Notes: generated by a model from the letters alone, not told the origin. A stretch of 64,000 nucleotides of DNA from Nitrosomonadaceae bacterium (GCA_014190895.1 BJGV01000002.1:1-64000), one strand, 5' to 3'; counted from the stretch's first letter, positions 52,295 to 61,629 are shown. Numbers and translations: made by a program.

Positions 52295-52493
52295 AAGTTT
52301 TTTCCGAAAAAAAAGATAAAGTCTTATTTTTAATTAGAAATTGTAATTTTAAGGCTTACCAGGTAAAAATAACATATTGATTAGCATAATATTTATCAGC
52401 TTATTTTCTTTAAACAAGATGAATTCTTAAAGTAGTGTAGCAGTTATGTTATTTTACCAGTGCGCCTTAGCAATATTTTTTGGAGCATGGTTT

Positions 52494-53048
52494 ATGCCTA
52501 AGAAATTTTTTAAGAAATATCTTCCTTCCTATGAAAGCATTCAACAGAATAAATTTGTTGGAAAGTTCGGAAAAATTTTGCATCATCATAATCTGTGGTA
52601 CCTAAATCGCCGTTTGGTATCGGGCGGAGTAGCTGCTGGTTTGTTCGCTGGTTTAATTCCTGGCAGCAATCCAGTACAGTTCTTTTTTGCAACCGTACTC
52701 GCCATTTTATTTAAAGTAAATTTACCAGTGGCATTATTTGTCACACTGTATTCTAACCCACTAACAATCGTGCCAATTTACTTGGTTGCTTATGCTATTG
52801 GGGCATTCGTGACTAATGATGTGGCTAATAATATGTCTTGGGCAGAGTTGCATCTATTAGATAAGAACATGAACGAGTGGGTCCCTTTGATATTCGACTG
52901 GCTGTTTTCTTTTGGAAAGCCACTTTTGATTGGAATATTTTTGTTGGCCTTGTTACTTTCAGTAATGGGTTATTTTATGGTACAAGGAGCATGGCGTTTA
53001 TATATCATGTATGAATGGGAAAAAAGAAAGAAACGCCGTCATCATTGA
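52494..53048 (+). CDS. DUF2062 family membrane protein
   Basis: The protein of about 184 residues begins MPKKFFKKYLPSYESI and has the DUF2062 core with VSGGVAAGLFAGLIPGSNPVQFFFA and YSNPLTIVPIY, followed by two more hydrophobic segments and a very basic tail (KRKKRRHH). I chose the ATG at 52494, which has GGAG upstream and matches the family start. Function is unknown; members are small inner-membrane proteins. The 3' end overlaps the DNA glycosylase gene. Confidence 0.88.
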   Translation: MPKKFFKKYLPSYESIQQNKFVGKFGKILHHHNLWYLNRRLVSGGVAAGLFAGLIPGSNPVQFFFATVLAILFKVNLPVALFVTLYSNPLTIVPIYLVAYAIGAFVTNDVANNMSWAELHLLDKNMNEWVPLIFDWLFSFGKPLLIGIFLLALLLSVMGYFMVQGAWRLYIMYEWEKRKKRRHH

Positions 53049-53665
53049 TTAGCGGACACATGGCTCCAGTTTACTGGGAACAGGCCATCCAAGAGTTAGC
53101 TGATAATGACGGAGTAATGCGAAATCTTATTTTACGCTTTAAAGGAACTTTTATATATTCACACAGCGATGCCTTTACTACTTTAGCGCGTTCTATTGTT
53201 GGTCAGCAGATTTCTGTAAAGGCGGCCGAAAGTATATGGCAAAAAGTAGTCACTGCCGTGGTTGAAATTACCCCTCATAGATTTTATGACACACAGAGAG
53301 GCGCATTACATAATTGTGGTCTTTCTTTACGGAAAGCAGACTATCTTCAAGATCTATCGCTGCATTTTCTTGATAAGGAGTTGAATAAGACTGCGTGGCA
53401 AGAAATGAGTGATGAAGCGGTGATTGTTAAATTGATGCAGATTAAGGGCATTGGGCGTTGGACCGCCGAGATGTTTTTAATTTTTCATCTGCTACGTCCA
53501 AACGTTTTGCCATTAGGTGACTTAGGCTTGCAACGTGCACTCAGTCTTCACTACAATACCAATCAATTTACCAGTAGATTTGAGATACAAGAAATAACCA
53601 GATTATGGAAACCCTGGTGCTCTGTGGCGACGCGGCATTTATGGCGCAGCCTTGAACCGCCATGA
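53015..53665 (+). CDS. DNA-3-methyladenine glycosylase II-like (HhH-GPD)
   Basis: The 216-residue enzyme of the AlkA/MAG type removes alkylated bases. It has ARSIVGQQISVKAAESIW, the helix-hairpin-helix LMQIKGIGRWTAEMFLIF and the catalytic Asp in LPLGDLGLQRAL. It lacks the N-terminal domain of E. coli AlkA, being closer in size to yeast MAG. The first 15-20 residues overlap the preceding gene, so the start may be MAPVYWEQ at about 53060. Confidence 0.92.
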   Translation: MGKKKETPSSLISGHMAPVYWEQAIQELADNDGVMRNLILRFKGTFIYSHSDAFTTLARSIVGQQISVKAAESIWQKVVTAVVEITPHRFYDTQRGALHNCGLSLRKADYLQDLSLHFLDKELNKTAWQEMSDEAVIVKLMQIKGIGRWTAEMFLIFHLLRPNVLPLGDLGLQRALSLHYNTNQFTSRFEIQEITRLWKPWCSVATRHLWRSLEPP

Positions 53666-53723
53666 GTTAAGTCTTTTCCATTTTCTGTTTTGGGCCTAGT
53701 AATTTGGCACGCGCTATGGATGT

Positions 53724-54401
53724 TTATTCCATTAATACGCCATCTATTAGTCGCAGTGTTTTTTTGGCTCGATTGGCTAGCTGTAGATCGTGGGTAACAA
53801 TGATAAGACTTGCGCCTACACTGTGATTAAGTTCTAACATTAACTCAAATACCTCGCCAGCGGTGTGTCGGTCAAGATTTCCAGTGGGTTCGTCTGCAAG
53901 AACACAAGCAGGTTTGGTGACTAATGCACGCGCGACTGCTGCACGTTGACGCTCTCCACCGGAGAGCTCCCCAGGTGTATGGAGAAGACGGTGACCGAGA
54001 CCCACTTTCTTCAGTATTTCTTCTGCACGACCGTACGATTCATCGTTGTTAATTCGCCTGATTAGCAGCGGCATGGCAACATTTTCTAGCGCACTGAATT
54101 CAGGCAACAGATGATGGAATTGGTAAATAAACCCCAGTGCTTGATTGCGCAAACGACATCTTTCTTCTTCTGCTGTGGTGGCCATATTTTTTCCTAAAAG
54201 ATAAATCTCTCCACTAGATGCCACATCTAAACCGCTTAATAGATGAAGCAATGTGCTCTTACCAGAACCAGATATACCAACAATAGCTAGCATCTCATCT
54301 GCCATTATGTCCATGTTTATACCTGCTAACACTGGGACCTCGAGCTTGCCTTGATAATAGCTCTTGTGTAAATTCCGACAAGAAAGAATTACCTTATTCA
54401 T
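53724..54401 (-). CDS. lolD: Lipoprotein-releasing system ATPase LolD
   Basis: LolD drives extraction of outer-membrane lipoproteins from the inner membrane. The 225-residue ATPase has Walker A GISGSGKST, signature LSGGERQR, Walker B VLADEPTGNLD and the LolD-typical QFHHLLPEFSALENVAMP. It overlaps the LolC gene by 8 bases. Confidence 0.96.
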   Translation of the reverse strand: MNKVILSCRNLHKSYYQGKLEVPVLAGINMDIMADEMLAIVGISGSGKSTLLHLLSGLDVASSGEIYLLGKNMATTAEEERCRLRNQALGFIYQFHHLLPEFSALENVAMPLLIRRINNDESYGRAEEILKKVGLGHRLLHTPGELSGGERQRAAVARALVTKPACVLADEPTGNLDRHTAGEVFELMLELNHSVGASLIIVTHDLQLANRAKKTLRLIDGVLME

Positions 54402-55656
54402 ACCGCAGCGCTTCTGCTGGATTAATTTTAGAGGCTCGATAGCTTGGATAGATTGTTGCTAATAGGGTTAACACAAATGATGCGATCGCTACGGTCACTA
54501 TGTCTGCTAGTTGTGGATCCGAGGGAATCTCGCTGATGTAATAAACTTCGCGCGATAGGAATTGTACTGTGAATACATGCTCAATCATCGCTATTACTGA
54601 ATCCACATTGTATGCTAACAATACCCCTCCAATTAACCCTAGTATTGTTCCTAAAATGCCAATTAACGTGCCTTGTACGATAAAAATTTTCATAATACTG
54701 CTCGGACTTGCCCCAAGTGTCCGGAGAATAGCAATATCAGGTTGTTTATCGGTCACTGCCATTACTAGAGTGGATACAATGTTAAATGCTGCAACCGCAA
54801 TAATCAAAGCGAGGATAAGAGATAACATACGTTTCTCGATCTGAATTGCACGGAAATAATTAGCATGTTGAGTAGTCCAGTCGCTAATATAAGCGTTTGA
54901 AGAAAGCATTGGCGCAAGTTCTTTTGTTACTTGTGGCGCTTGGAATAAGTCGTGTAATTTTAGTCTTACGCCGGAGACCTCATTATTTTTCATATGATAA
55001 AGTTTTTGTGCGTCAATTATATGAATCAGCACCAGTGAAGAATCGTATTCAAAGTGCCCTGCTTCAAAGATGCCAACAATGTTGAATTGTTTGAGACGCG
55101 GGAGTATTCCGGCTGGCGTTATTTGCCCTTGTGGCGAGATCAAGACGATTTTATCGCCTTTTATTACACCTAAAATTCTGGCTAATTCCCCGCCTATAAT
55201 GATGCCAAATTCCCCCGGCATGAGGTCATTGAGTTTTCCATGTGTCATCATCTTGGAGAAATCAGCTACTTTGTCTTCTGCATCAGGTAAGACGCCACGT
55301 ACTAAGACCCCACGAACAGCCTGATCAAAAGAGAGCATGCCTTGAGCGCTGATATAAGGGGCAGTGGCAGCCGTTTGTGGGTGCTTACTTGCCTCATGGG
55401 CCGTTCCCTGCCAGTCAGTTAATTTGTCATTTATGTCACTTATTTGGACATGCGACGCTACACTTAGAATGCGAGTGCGCACTTCTTTCTGGAAACCATT
55501 CATTACTGACATTACGGTGATTAAAGCCGTCATACCAAGCGTGATACCTAACAGCGAGATCAGCGAGATGAATGAAATAAAGTGATTTTCTCGTTTGGCG
55601 CGCGTATAACGCAGACCAACGAAAAGTTCATAGGAAGACACTGATAGTAGACTCAA
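54394..55656 (-). CDS. lolC: Lipoprotein-releasing system permease LolC/E
   Basis: The 420-residue permease has the N-terminal VGLRYTRAKRENHFISFISLISLLGI hallmark, a large periplasmic domain, and three C-terminal helices with the MacB/FtsX-type region. There is only one LolC/E gene here, so the transporter may be a LolF-type homodimer, or a second gene may lie elsewhere. Together with lolD it serves lipoproteins such as BamE encoded at 60 kb. Confidence 0.94.
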   Translation of the reverse strand: MSLLSVSSYELFVGLRYTRAKRENHFISFISLISLLGITLGMTALITVMSVMNGFQKEVRTRILSVASHVQISDINDKLTDWQGTAHEASKHPQTAATAPYISAQGMLSFDQAVRGVLVRGVLPDAEDKVADFSKMMTHGKLNDLMPGEFGIIIGGELARILGVIKGDKIVLISPQGQITPAGILPRLKQFNIVGIFEAGHFEYDSSLVLIHIIDAQKLYHMKNNEVSGVRLKLHDLFQAPQVTKELAPMLSSNAYISDWTTQHANYFRAIQIEKRMLSLILALIIAVAAFNIVSTLVMAVTDKQPDIAILRTLGASPSSIMKIFIVQGTLIGILGTILGLIGGVLLAYNVDSVIAMIEHVFTVQFLSREVYYISEIPSDPQLADIVTVAIASFVLTLLATIYPSYRASKINPAEALRYE

Positions 55657-55884
55657 GTATGAGAAAAAGTGTTAATTTTTTGTATTCGTATTCTATTGAA
55701 TCCGAGTATACAACTAAATTGATCATGCAGAATTGCAGTTTTATTCTCCATAAGGAGACTGGTTTATTAAAGCAAATGTTTTGCTAGGCAATTCCAATGC
55801 GTCTTTCTATGAGCAGTAATGGAATTATTTACTAGACTGTATTTTTCGGGCCATGAATTTAGTTTCTCTTCTTGCGGCGCCTTG

Positions 55885-57936
55885 TTAAAACTCACCCCTG
55901 ATCCCGACTACTAAAGCCCTTCCTGGTAATGGCGCATAATCTTTTAAGTAAGAAGTATGTATGCGCGCTTCTTCATTAAGCAGGTTTCTTCCTTGAAGAA
56001 AAATTCTAAGACTACCCAAGCCACTTAATTGAGTTTCTTTAATTAAGAAACTTGTTTCGATATTAACTAATGTGTAGTCGGGAGTTTTGGTTTCAAGTTC
56101 GGCAAGACGATTCTGAGCCAGCACATAAATTGTCTTAAGATTAAACGTCCAAGGTCCTCTCTTATGGTTTAATTCTAATCCAAATCTTTGTGGACTTGTG
56201 CGAGGTACGTTGCTTCCATTATCTAACTTAGCGCGCACGTAATCAGTAAACAAACGTAAATCAAGCGCGGGTTGGCGTAATTTGAAAGTCACCTCAGCTT
56301 CTGCGCCATAAAATACTGCACCAGTTTGTGCAATATTTTGTCTTTTGAGATCACCCCCCATTTCGCCGTCACTGTCGACCATATCCGCCCTACCATCGCC
56401 GTCGCTATCAGTATTTTGTAGAAATATATAGTTATCAAAATAATTACGGAAAAAATTAATTTTCCAACGTGTGGCCCCAGAATCTTTACGCAAAGAAAGA
56501 TCAACATTACTAGAAATTTCTTTTTTTAGAGCGCTACTGCCGGTTTGATACGATGCTGTGCCATGATGCGCACCAAGTACATATAATTCTTCCGTTGCTG
56601 GTGCACGCTCTCCTCGCGTAGCTGTTAAACCTAGCCCATAGCCATCGATGAATCTCCATAAAGTACCCATAGAGCCACTGAAGAGATTGAATTCGCGCGA
56701 TTGATTATTTTGTGGGTTTTGTGTGGCATGCTCAAATCGTCCGCCAAACTCCATCTTTAATCGATCCCAATTCCGTTCCTCAAGCAAGAATAAACCGGTA
56801 GAGCGAGATTTTGTGATTGGAATAATTGCTTCTTCACCGAGAGCAGAAAAGTTACGATCTTGAAATTGTACACCGAGTGCCCCCATCCAATTTAGTACAG
56901 GGGAGTGCAGAAGTTCGACCCGACTTTCTAACCCCTTATTTTTAAAACGAGTTGCAATTTCACCGGTATTCTCAATCTCATTGTGTTTGTAATCGTTGTA
57001 ACCTGCGCGCATCTTAAGTTTCTCAAAACCAATAATTGGGTTATATAATTCGCCTGCCAGATCATAACGAGTTTGTTTCAGGTCAATCGTTGCAGTATCT
57101 GGACTGGGTATGCCATATTTGCTTTCAAATCGAGAAATCGACCCACCTAGAAATCCACTTGCACCAACAATCGATCCACCTCCAGAGAGCCCACCCGAAT
57201 CAATCGAACTATTTCTCACGGTATTTCGCCCTGGGGTATGATAGTCGTTGGCGCTTCGCCTGAAGCCGCCAGCACTCCAAGAAAAATTTTGGCCAGCCCC
57301 ACCATTTATGTTGAGTGCTCCGGTTTTTTCTTCTGTTGCTGTATTGCCGCGCACTTCAAAATTACCATTTATAGGTTTGCCATTTAATGATGTGAATGGC
57401 TTATCTGGAATACGACCTGTAACAGCATTGATTACCCCACCTGTGGCCCCTCCGCCATAAAGTAACGTTGCTGGACCACGTATAATCTCAATTTGTGTGG
57501 CGTTGAGTGATTCGATTGGAACAGCGTGATCTGGACTAAGGCTAGAGACATCAAGGGTATTTACACCATTTTCTAGTACCTGAATACGAGGCCCGTCTAG
57601 AGAACGAATAATAGGACGACCTGCACCTTGTCCATAGGCGGACGATGTTACGCCTAGCTCACCGGAAAGAGTATCACCCAGATTTGCTCCTCTTTTTCGA
57701 CGCAGATCCTCATCTTTCAGGACACTAATGGACTGGATCAGATCGAACTCATCGCGACTTTGAAGTATGTTCGCGTTTATTACGATTGGAGGCAATAAGG
57801 CCTCCTTGGCTATAGTTTCTTCTTGAGCAATAGCCGCGTTGAATAAACCAGACATTGAGATAATGGCAGTTAGTATCAGCAGTCTATTAATTTGCTTTAA
57901 AATTACGAATCTACCTAGCTTGCTATAATTCATCAT
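55885..57936 (-). CDS. znuD: TonB-dependent outer-membrane receptor, ZnuD-like
   Basis: The 683-residue protein has a signal peptide ending near AIAQEE, a plug domain, and a beta-barrel ending in the aromatic-type terminal strand VVGIRGEF. The plug has GQGAGRPIIRSLDGPRIQVLENG and VSSLSPDHAVPIE, which match my memory of ZnuD-type zinc receptors. The barrel loops are less His-rich than in Neisseria ZnuD, so another metal is possible. A Zur-like regulator lies 565 bases upstream on the same strand, supporting zinc control. Confidence 0.85.
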   Translation of the reverse strand: MMNYSKLGRFVILKQINRLLILTAIISMSGLFNAAIAQEETIAKEALLPPIVINANILQSRDEFDLIQSISVLKDEDLRRKRGANLGDTLSGELGVTSSAYGQGAGRPIIRSLDGPRIQVLENGVNTLDVSSLSPDHAVPIESLNATQIEIIRGPATLLYGGGATGGVINAVTGRIPDKPFTSLNGKPINGNFEVRGNTATEEKTGALNINGGAGQNFSWSAGGFRRSANDYHTPGRNTVRNSSIDSGGLSGGGSIVGASGFLGGSISRFESKYGIPSPDTATIDLKQTRYDLAGELYNPIIGFEKLKMRAGYNDYKHNEIENTGEIATRFKNKGLESRVELLHSPVLNWMGALGVQFQDRNFSALGEEAIIPITKSRSTGLFLLEERNWDRLKMEFGGRFEHATQNPQNNQSREFNLFSGSMGTLWRFIDGYGLGLTATRGERAPATEELYVLGAHHGTASYQTGSSALKKEISSNVDLSLRKDSGATRWKINFFRNYFDNYIFLQNTDSDGDGRADMVDSDGEMGGDLKRQNIAQTGAVFYGAEAEVTFKLRQPALDLRLFTDYVRAKLDNGSNVPRTSPQRFGLELNHKRGPWTFNLKTIYVLAQNRLAELETKTPDYTLVNIETSFLIKETQLSGLGSLRIFLQGRNLLNEEARIHTSYLKDYAPLPGRALVVGIRGEF

Positions 57937-58001
57937 TACTCATCTTTAAATATCAATTTCTTACTTGTTGGAAATGAATAAGAGCTGGTCTTCCTGATTG
58001 T

Positions 58002-58037
58002 TCCTAAAATCTTAGGAGCAACACATAATTTGGTTGC
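58002..58037. promoter_or_regulatory. Two dyads upstream of the ZnuD-like receptor
   Basis: tcctaa-aatc-ttagga at 58002-58017 is a perfect 6-bp dyad. Next to it, gcaac-N10-gttgc spans 58018-58037. Both lie 65-100 bases upstream of the receptor start. The half-site gttgcatc also occurs upstream of the Zur-like gene. They are candidate operators; no match to a known Zur box is claimed. Confidence 0.3.
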
Positions 58038-58044
58038 ATCAAAA

Positions 58045-58070
58045 ACAACACACTAAAAAGTTAGTTTGTT
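58045..58070 (-). terminator. Possible terminator after the small membrane protein gene
   Basis: On the minus strand AACAAACTAA-cttt-TTAGTGTGTT pairs with one mismatch and is followed by GTTTTTG. It lies about 55 bases past the stop of the 58124-58456 gene and before the receptor gene. The stem is AT-rich, so it is weak. Confidence 0.4.
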
Positions 58071-58123
58071 AGATTATTGATCACAGCAGATATCCTTAAA
58101 TATAAAATATTTAAGAAAATGTT

Positions 58124-58456
58124 TTATGCTATTGGGGGGGGTGGACGTACAAGATAGGGAGCAGAGAAGCCGTAAGGCACATACTGGCGTTTTAGACGTA
58201 GCAGTATTTTTGACGCGGATTGATTAAAAAAGAAAGTCGAGATAAGAAAGATAGCGTTAAGCGCCATCGAAACTAGGCAACTCAAGCAAGTCTCCTCACT
58301 GTCAGAGCTATTCTCTTCTGAGCTGTTATCGACTTGGATTGTGTCGATTACATTAATTTGCGAGATATGAGTTAGCGCGTGGGCAAACTGTAATATCGGT
58401 ATCAATATTACAAAAAAAGTTAGAAATAAAAGTAAATGTTTACTATATTTGGTCAC
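58124..58456 (-). CDS. Small protein with CxxC and two hydrophobic segments (DUF2946-like)
   Basis: The 110-residue protein has an N-terminal hydrophobic segment like a signal sequence (LLLFLTFFVILIPILQFAHALTH), an acidic stretch (SSEENSSDSEETC), a CLSC motif, a second hydrophobic segment and a basic tail ending YLVRPPPPIA. DUF2946-like proteins that accompany TonB receptors and metal regulators end in a similar way (RAPP). The run of prolines is encoded by the G8 tract (C8 on the coding strand), so slippage would change the last residues. It lies between the receptor and the Zur-like gene and may be co-regulated. Confidence 0.65.
   Translation of the reverse strand: MTKYSKHLLLFLTFFVILIPILQFAHALTHISQINVIDTIQVDNSSEENSSDSEETCLSCLVSMALNAIFLISTFFFNQSASKILLRLKRQYVPYGFSAPYLVRPPPPIA
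58134..58141. repeat. G8 homopolymer at the 3' end of a coding region
   Basis: Eight consecutive G encode part of the proline run at the C terminus of the small minus-strand protein. Loss or gain of one base would shift the last four codons and the stop. Confidence 0.9.
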
Positions 58457-58500
58457 TGTATGGTTTTTAATATGTTGGCAATTTTTAACAAGAAATCATG

Positions 58501-58926
58501 TTAAGCGCATGCAACACACAATCCTTTCACTGTTAATTCAATCTCTTCTAGTTGATAACCATCGGGCAAAGCTTTTTTGTATTCTGTTTTTAAGTCATCG
58601 AGGCAGATAATTTTTTTGCAAGCAGTGCATTTGAAGTGAGCATGTTGATGCAGCTGAGCAGTAATGTTGGCAAGAAAGCGCCACTTACGATCATCGCTTG
58701 CGATCTTGTGCACCAGATTCTTCTTGTTGAGCCACTCAAGTACACGATATAGCGTAACTCGATCAATCGCCCGATTATCGCCTAGGCCAACGCAAGCAAT
58801 CTCTTCATGAGAAACGGCCTGTTGTTTTGCTAACAAAATACCAAGAACTCGAATCCTGATGGGCGTCGCTCGACCACTGGCATGCTGGATGATATCCTTG
58901 GCCCGCTGATAAAAATCAATTAACAT
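58501..58926 (-). CDS. zur: Fur-family regulator, Zur-like
   Basis: The 141-residue protein has the Fur-type winged helix (IDRVTLYRVLEWLNKKNLVHKI) and a C-terminal metal domain with HAHFKCTACKKIICL and a second pair CVACA at the very end. The CxxC...CxxC structural zinc site is typical of Zur and PerR types. Its neighbours, a ZnuD-like receptor and a small membrane protein, point to zinc. A true Fur is present at 60664-61092, so this one is a specialised paralogue. The start codon has no good Shine-Dalgarno. Confidence 0.85.
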   Translation of the reverse strand: MLIDFYQRAKDIIQHASGRATPIRIRVLGILLAKQQAVSHEEIACVGLGDNRAIDRVTLYRVLEWLNKKNLVHKIASDDRKWRFLANITAQLHQHAHFKCTACKKIICLDDLKTEYKKALPDGYQLEEIELTVKGLCVACA

Positions 58927-58938
58927 AGAAGAATAGAT

Positions 58939-58959
58939 GCAACATAGTTGCGTTAACTA
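58939..58959. promoter_or_regulatory. Overlapping dyads upstream of the Zur-like gene
   Basis: gcaac-ata-gttgc (58939-58951) and tagtt-gcgtt-aacta (58945-58959) are perfect 5-bp dyads that overlap, 13-33 bases upstream of the start codon. The position suits autoregulation. It is a candidate site only. Confidence 0.35.
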
Positions 58960-59129
58960 TAATTGATGTATTCTCTACTTGCAAGGAATAATTTATAAAA
59001 CTACTGAGAAGTGAGTTAATTAAACAAATGCGACTGGCACTCTATGTAATAAAGAAGAGTCGATGGAATCAATTAATCAGATCGTAACATTCTCATAAAT
59101 CAGTGTTTCAAGAATAGTAAGGAAATTGG

Positions 59130-59936
59130 TTAACGTAATCCAAGTACATCTTGCATATCAAATAAACCATTCTTTTTGTTCATCAGAAAATGAGCTGCAC
59201 GTAATGCACCCGCGGCAAAAGTTTCTCGATTGTTGGCTTTATGTGAAATATCAATCCGTTCCCCAGTGCCTGCGAACATTACGGTATGGTCCCCAACAAT
59301 ATCCCCGCCACGTACACTAGAGAAACCGATAGCAGAAGATTTGCGTTCCCCCGTGAATCCCTTGCGAGCATAGACTGCAACGTCCGAAAGATTTCTATTA
59401 AGCGCTTGTGCCATTACTTCTCCCATCTGTAAAGCGGTGCCCGAAGGCGCATCTTCTTTATGACGATGATGGGCTTCAATAATCTCAATGTCATAACCAT
59501 CATTCAATGTTCTGGCGGCTATTTCTAAGAGTTTAAAGGTAACATTCATCCCCACACTCATATTGGGTGCAAATACAATGGCGATATCTCTTGATGCCGT
59601 TTCAAGCATTTTCTTTTGTTCTGATGAGAAACCCGTGGTCCCAATTACCATCTTTACTCCATTAGTGCGACAAGTTAAAAGATGTTTGAGCGTTCCATCG
59701 GGGCGAGTAAAATCAATTAGCACATCGCTGCCAGGAAGTGCGGTAGAAAAATTATCAGTAATAGCAATGTCGAGATGAGCAGCAATCAGTTCGCCAGCGT
59801 CTTTCCCAAGAAAAGAGTTTCCGGTTTGCTCCAAAGCCGCATATAAACGTAAGCTTGGCGCCTTTAAAATTTCTTTTAATAGGGTCCGTCCCATACGTCC
59901 AGAGCTTCCAGCAATAGCGATATTTAATGTTTTCAT
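59130..59936 (-). CDS. dapB: 4-hydroxy-tetrahydrodipicolinate reductase
   Basis: DapB acts in lysine and diaminopimelate synthesis. The protein has the NAD(P) motif IAIAGSSGRMGRTLL, VIGTTGFSSEQ, the catalytic EIIEAHHRHKEDAPSGTALQMGE and FAAGALRAAHFL near the end. I use the ATG at 59936 (MKTLNIAIAG) because it begins just before the nucleotide-binding fold; the ORF opens four codons earlier. Confidence 0.97.
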   Translation of the reverse strand: MKTLNIAIAGSSGRMGRTLLKEILKAPSLRLYAALEQTGNSFLGKDAGELIAAHLDIAITDNFSTALPGSDVLIDFTRPDGTLKHLLTCRTNGVKMVIGTTGFSSEQKKMLETASRDIAIVFAPNMSVGMNVTFKLLEIAARTLNDGYDIEIIEAHHRHKEDAPSGTALQMGEVMAQALNRNLSDVAVYARKGFTGERKSSAIGFSSVRGGDIVGDHTVMFAGTGERIDISHKANNRETFAAGALRAAHFLMNKKNGLFDMQDVLGLR

Positions 59937-59995
59937 TTGCGTTCTCACAAAGTTATTCTTAAAAAATATTATTTTAAAGACACTGGATTTCCCAA

Positions 59996-60589
59996 TTAAT
60001 CCGCCTCTATGCCATCTGAAATACCAGGCGGCGGTGGTCGTTCTCGACCAGAAGTGGCCGACTCTAATGGAACTTTGGCGACATACTTTTCTTCAGTGCT
60101 AGATTTAGTTGGGACCACTAATTTAGGCGTTACATCACTAGTAGATTTGAGTGTCTTTGGATTCTGCTGAGGACTTAATGCAGTTGTCTCCGGCGAAAGT
60201 GTGGTGGCTTCCTTTTTCTCAGTAATGAGCCCATCCGATTTAATAAGGGCGGGAGAGACAGAGACAAATGAAGGCAAAGTGTCTCCTTCGGTGCGTATTA
60301 ATTTATCATTTTCAAAAAATACTGTTAGCCGACGTTGCTCAATTAATTTCCCATCTTGTACCAGTCGGTAAACATAGTCCCAGCGATTATCGTGAAAGGG
60401 ATCGCTAATTAACGCTGAGCCAAGGACAAAACGAACCTGTGATTTTGTCATGCCTAGGTTTAATTTATCCACTATTTCCTGAGTGATGAAGTTCCCCTGC
60501 TGAACATCGATTCTGTAAAGCAAAGACGGCACAGATGAACATCCAGCAAGAAGTAATAAACTAAGTAACGTAAATAATTTTGCAAGCAT
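59996..60589 (-). CDS. bamE: Outer-membrane assembly lipoprotein BamE
   Basis: BamE is a lipoprotein of the BAM complex that inserts outer-membrane proteins. The lipobox LLLAGCSS puts the lipidated Cys at about residue 17 if translation starts at 60589, which I prefer over 60661. The SmpA/OmlA core has QGNFITQEIVDKLNLGMTKSQVRFVLGSAL and DPFHDNRWDYVYRL. It has a long, low-complexity Thr/Ser/Lys-rich tail of about 90 residues, making it longer than E. coli BamE (113). It is divergent from fur, as in many proteobacteria. Confidence 0.94.
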   Translation of the reverse strand: MLAKLFTLLSLLLLAGCSSVPSLLYRIDVQQGNFITQEIVDKLNLGMTKSQVRFVLGSALISDPFHDNRWDYVYRLVQDGKLIEQRRLTVFFENDKLIRTEGDTLPSFVSVSPALIKSDGLITEKKEATTLSPETTALSPQQNPKTLKSTSDVTPKLVVPTKSSTEEKYVAKVPLESATSGRERPPPPGISDGIEAD

Positions 60590-60663
60590 TTTAGCAACAC
60601 ATGTTTTCAAAGCGCATTTAAGGTTATATGATACAGTAATTAATTTATTAGGCGGGTACAACT

Positions 60664-61092
60664 ATGGGTAAATCAAGCGATCTTAAGACTATGGGCTTAA
60701 AGGCCACATTTCCGCGACTGAAAATACTCAATTTGTTTGAAAATACTCTGGTGCAGCATCTATCAGCTGAAGATGTCTACAGAGCACTTATGAATGAAAA
60801 CGAGGACATTGGTCTTGCTACCGTCTATCGAGTGCTTGCTCAATTTGAGCAGGCAGGACTGCTGAAAAGACATCACTTTGAAAGTGGGAAGGCGGTATTT
60901 GAGCTGAATCGGGGCATACACCATGATCACCTAGTTTGTTTGCAATGTGATCATGTAGAAGAATTTTGTGATGAAGAGATTGAAAGACGTCAAATTAAAG
61001 TTGCCACAGATCGTGGTTTTAAAATTAACGAGCATTCGCTGTCGCTCTATGTGGACTGCATAAAACCAGTTTGTCCTCATAGAAAAATCTGA
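60664..61092 (+). CDS. fur: Ferric uptake regulator Fur
   Basis: Fur represses iron-uptake genes when loaded with Fe2+. The 142-residue chain has [48 protein letters not shown] (recognition helix and wing) and [22 protein letters not shown] with the metal ligands. The second CxxC is reduced to a single Cys plus CPH (DCIKPVCPH), as in other beta-type Fur proteins. Divergent to bamE. Confidence 0.97.
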   Translation: MGKSSDLKTMGLKATFPRLKILNLFENTLVQHLSAEDVYRALMNENEDIGLATVYRVLAQFEQAGLLKRHHFESGKAVFELNRGIHHDHLVCLQCDHVEEFCDEEIERRQIKVATDRGFKINEHSLSLYVDCIKPVCPHRKI

Positions 61093-61164
61093 AAAGACGG
61101 CGGCTCTCGGTACATTATCAAGAAGTTAAACTAGCAATCTGAACACTTTAGCGTAGTTATTAAA

Positions 61165-61629
61165 TTAGACGGTTGGTGCTTTATAGAACTGAATAAAGAA
61201 ACTTACGATGCCGAGTGGCTCTACGTTGTGCATAATCTCAGGTATAATAATTCCTGATTTATCTTGAGATAACTCCATGTCTGCTTTTAAAATATCTACG
61301 CGATACCGTAGCTTTCCCTCAGAAATAATAATTTTTGCCCAAATTCCAATTTTGGTTGAATGATCTCTTGTTAAAGCAACAGGCAAGGATTCTTCAGTAA
61401 AAATAGGAGTTTTTTTATACGGAACAAAATGATCTGGTAATTCAAATTTATCGCATTGAAAGCAATTGAGATTAACTCCTATGGGACTGTTAGAAATCTC
61501 TTCCAGTGCAATCTTTGTTTGATTAATAAATAGTGAATTACGTTGTGAGCGCTGTGAATGTCCACAACTAAGGGTTGCGATGTCGTCTCCCAGCCGGTTG
61601 CTCTCAAATTGTATAATTGGCCGTCTCAT
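61165..61629 (-). CDS. DUF3565-DUF1971 fusion protein
   Basis: Residues about 1-68 resemble DUF3565: IVxF-type start, ATLSCGHSQRSQRN and GVNLNCFQCD, with a possible metal-binding Cys/His set. Residues about 69-154 resemble DUF1971 (the cupin-like domain annotated from tellurite-resistance TehB): LPDHFVPYKKTPIFTEESLPVAL, TKIGIWAKIII, IIIPEIMHNVEPLG. The function of both families is unknown or poorly supported. A single gene holding both domains is interesting. It stands alone between fur and the DUF2024 gene. Confidence 0.8.
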   Translation of the reverse strand: MRRPIIQFESNRLGDDIATLSCGHSQRSQRNSLFINQTKIALEEISNSPIGVNLNCFQCDKFELPDHFVPYKKTPIFTEESLPVALTRDHSTKIGIWAKIIISEGKLRYRVDILKADMELSQDKSGIIIPEIMHNVEPLGIVSFFIQFYKAPTV

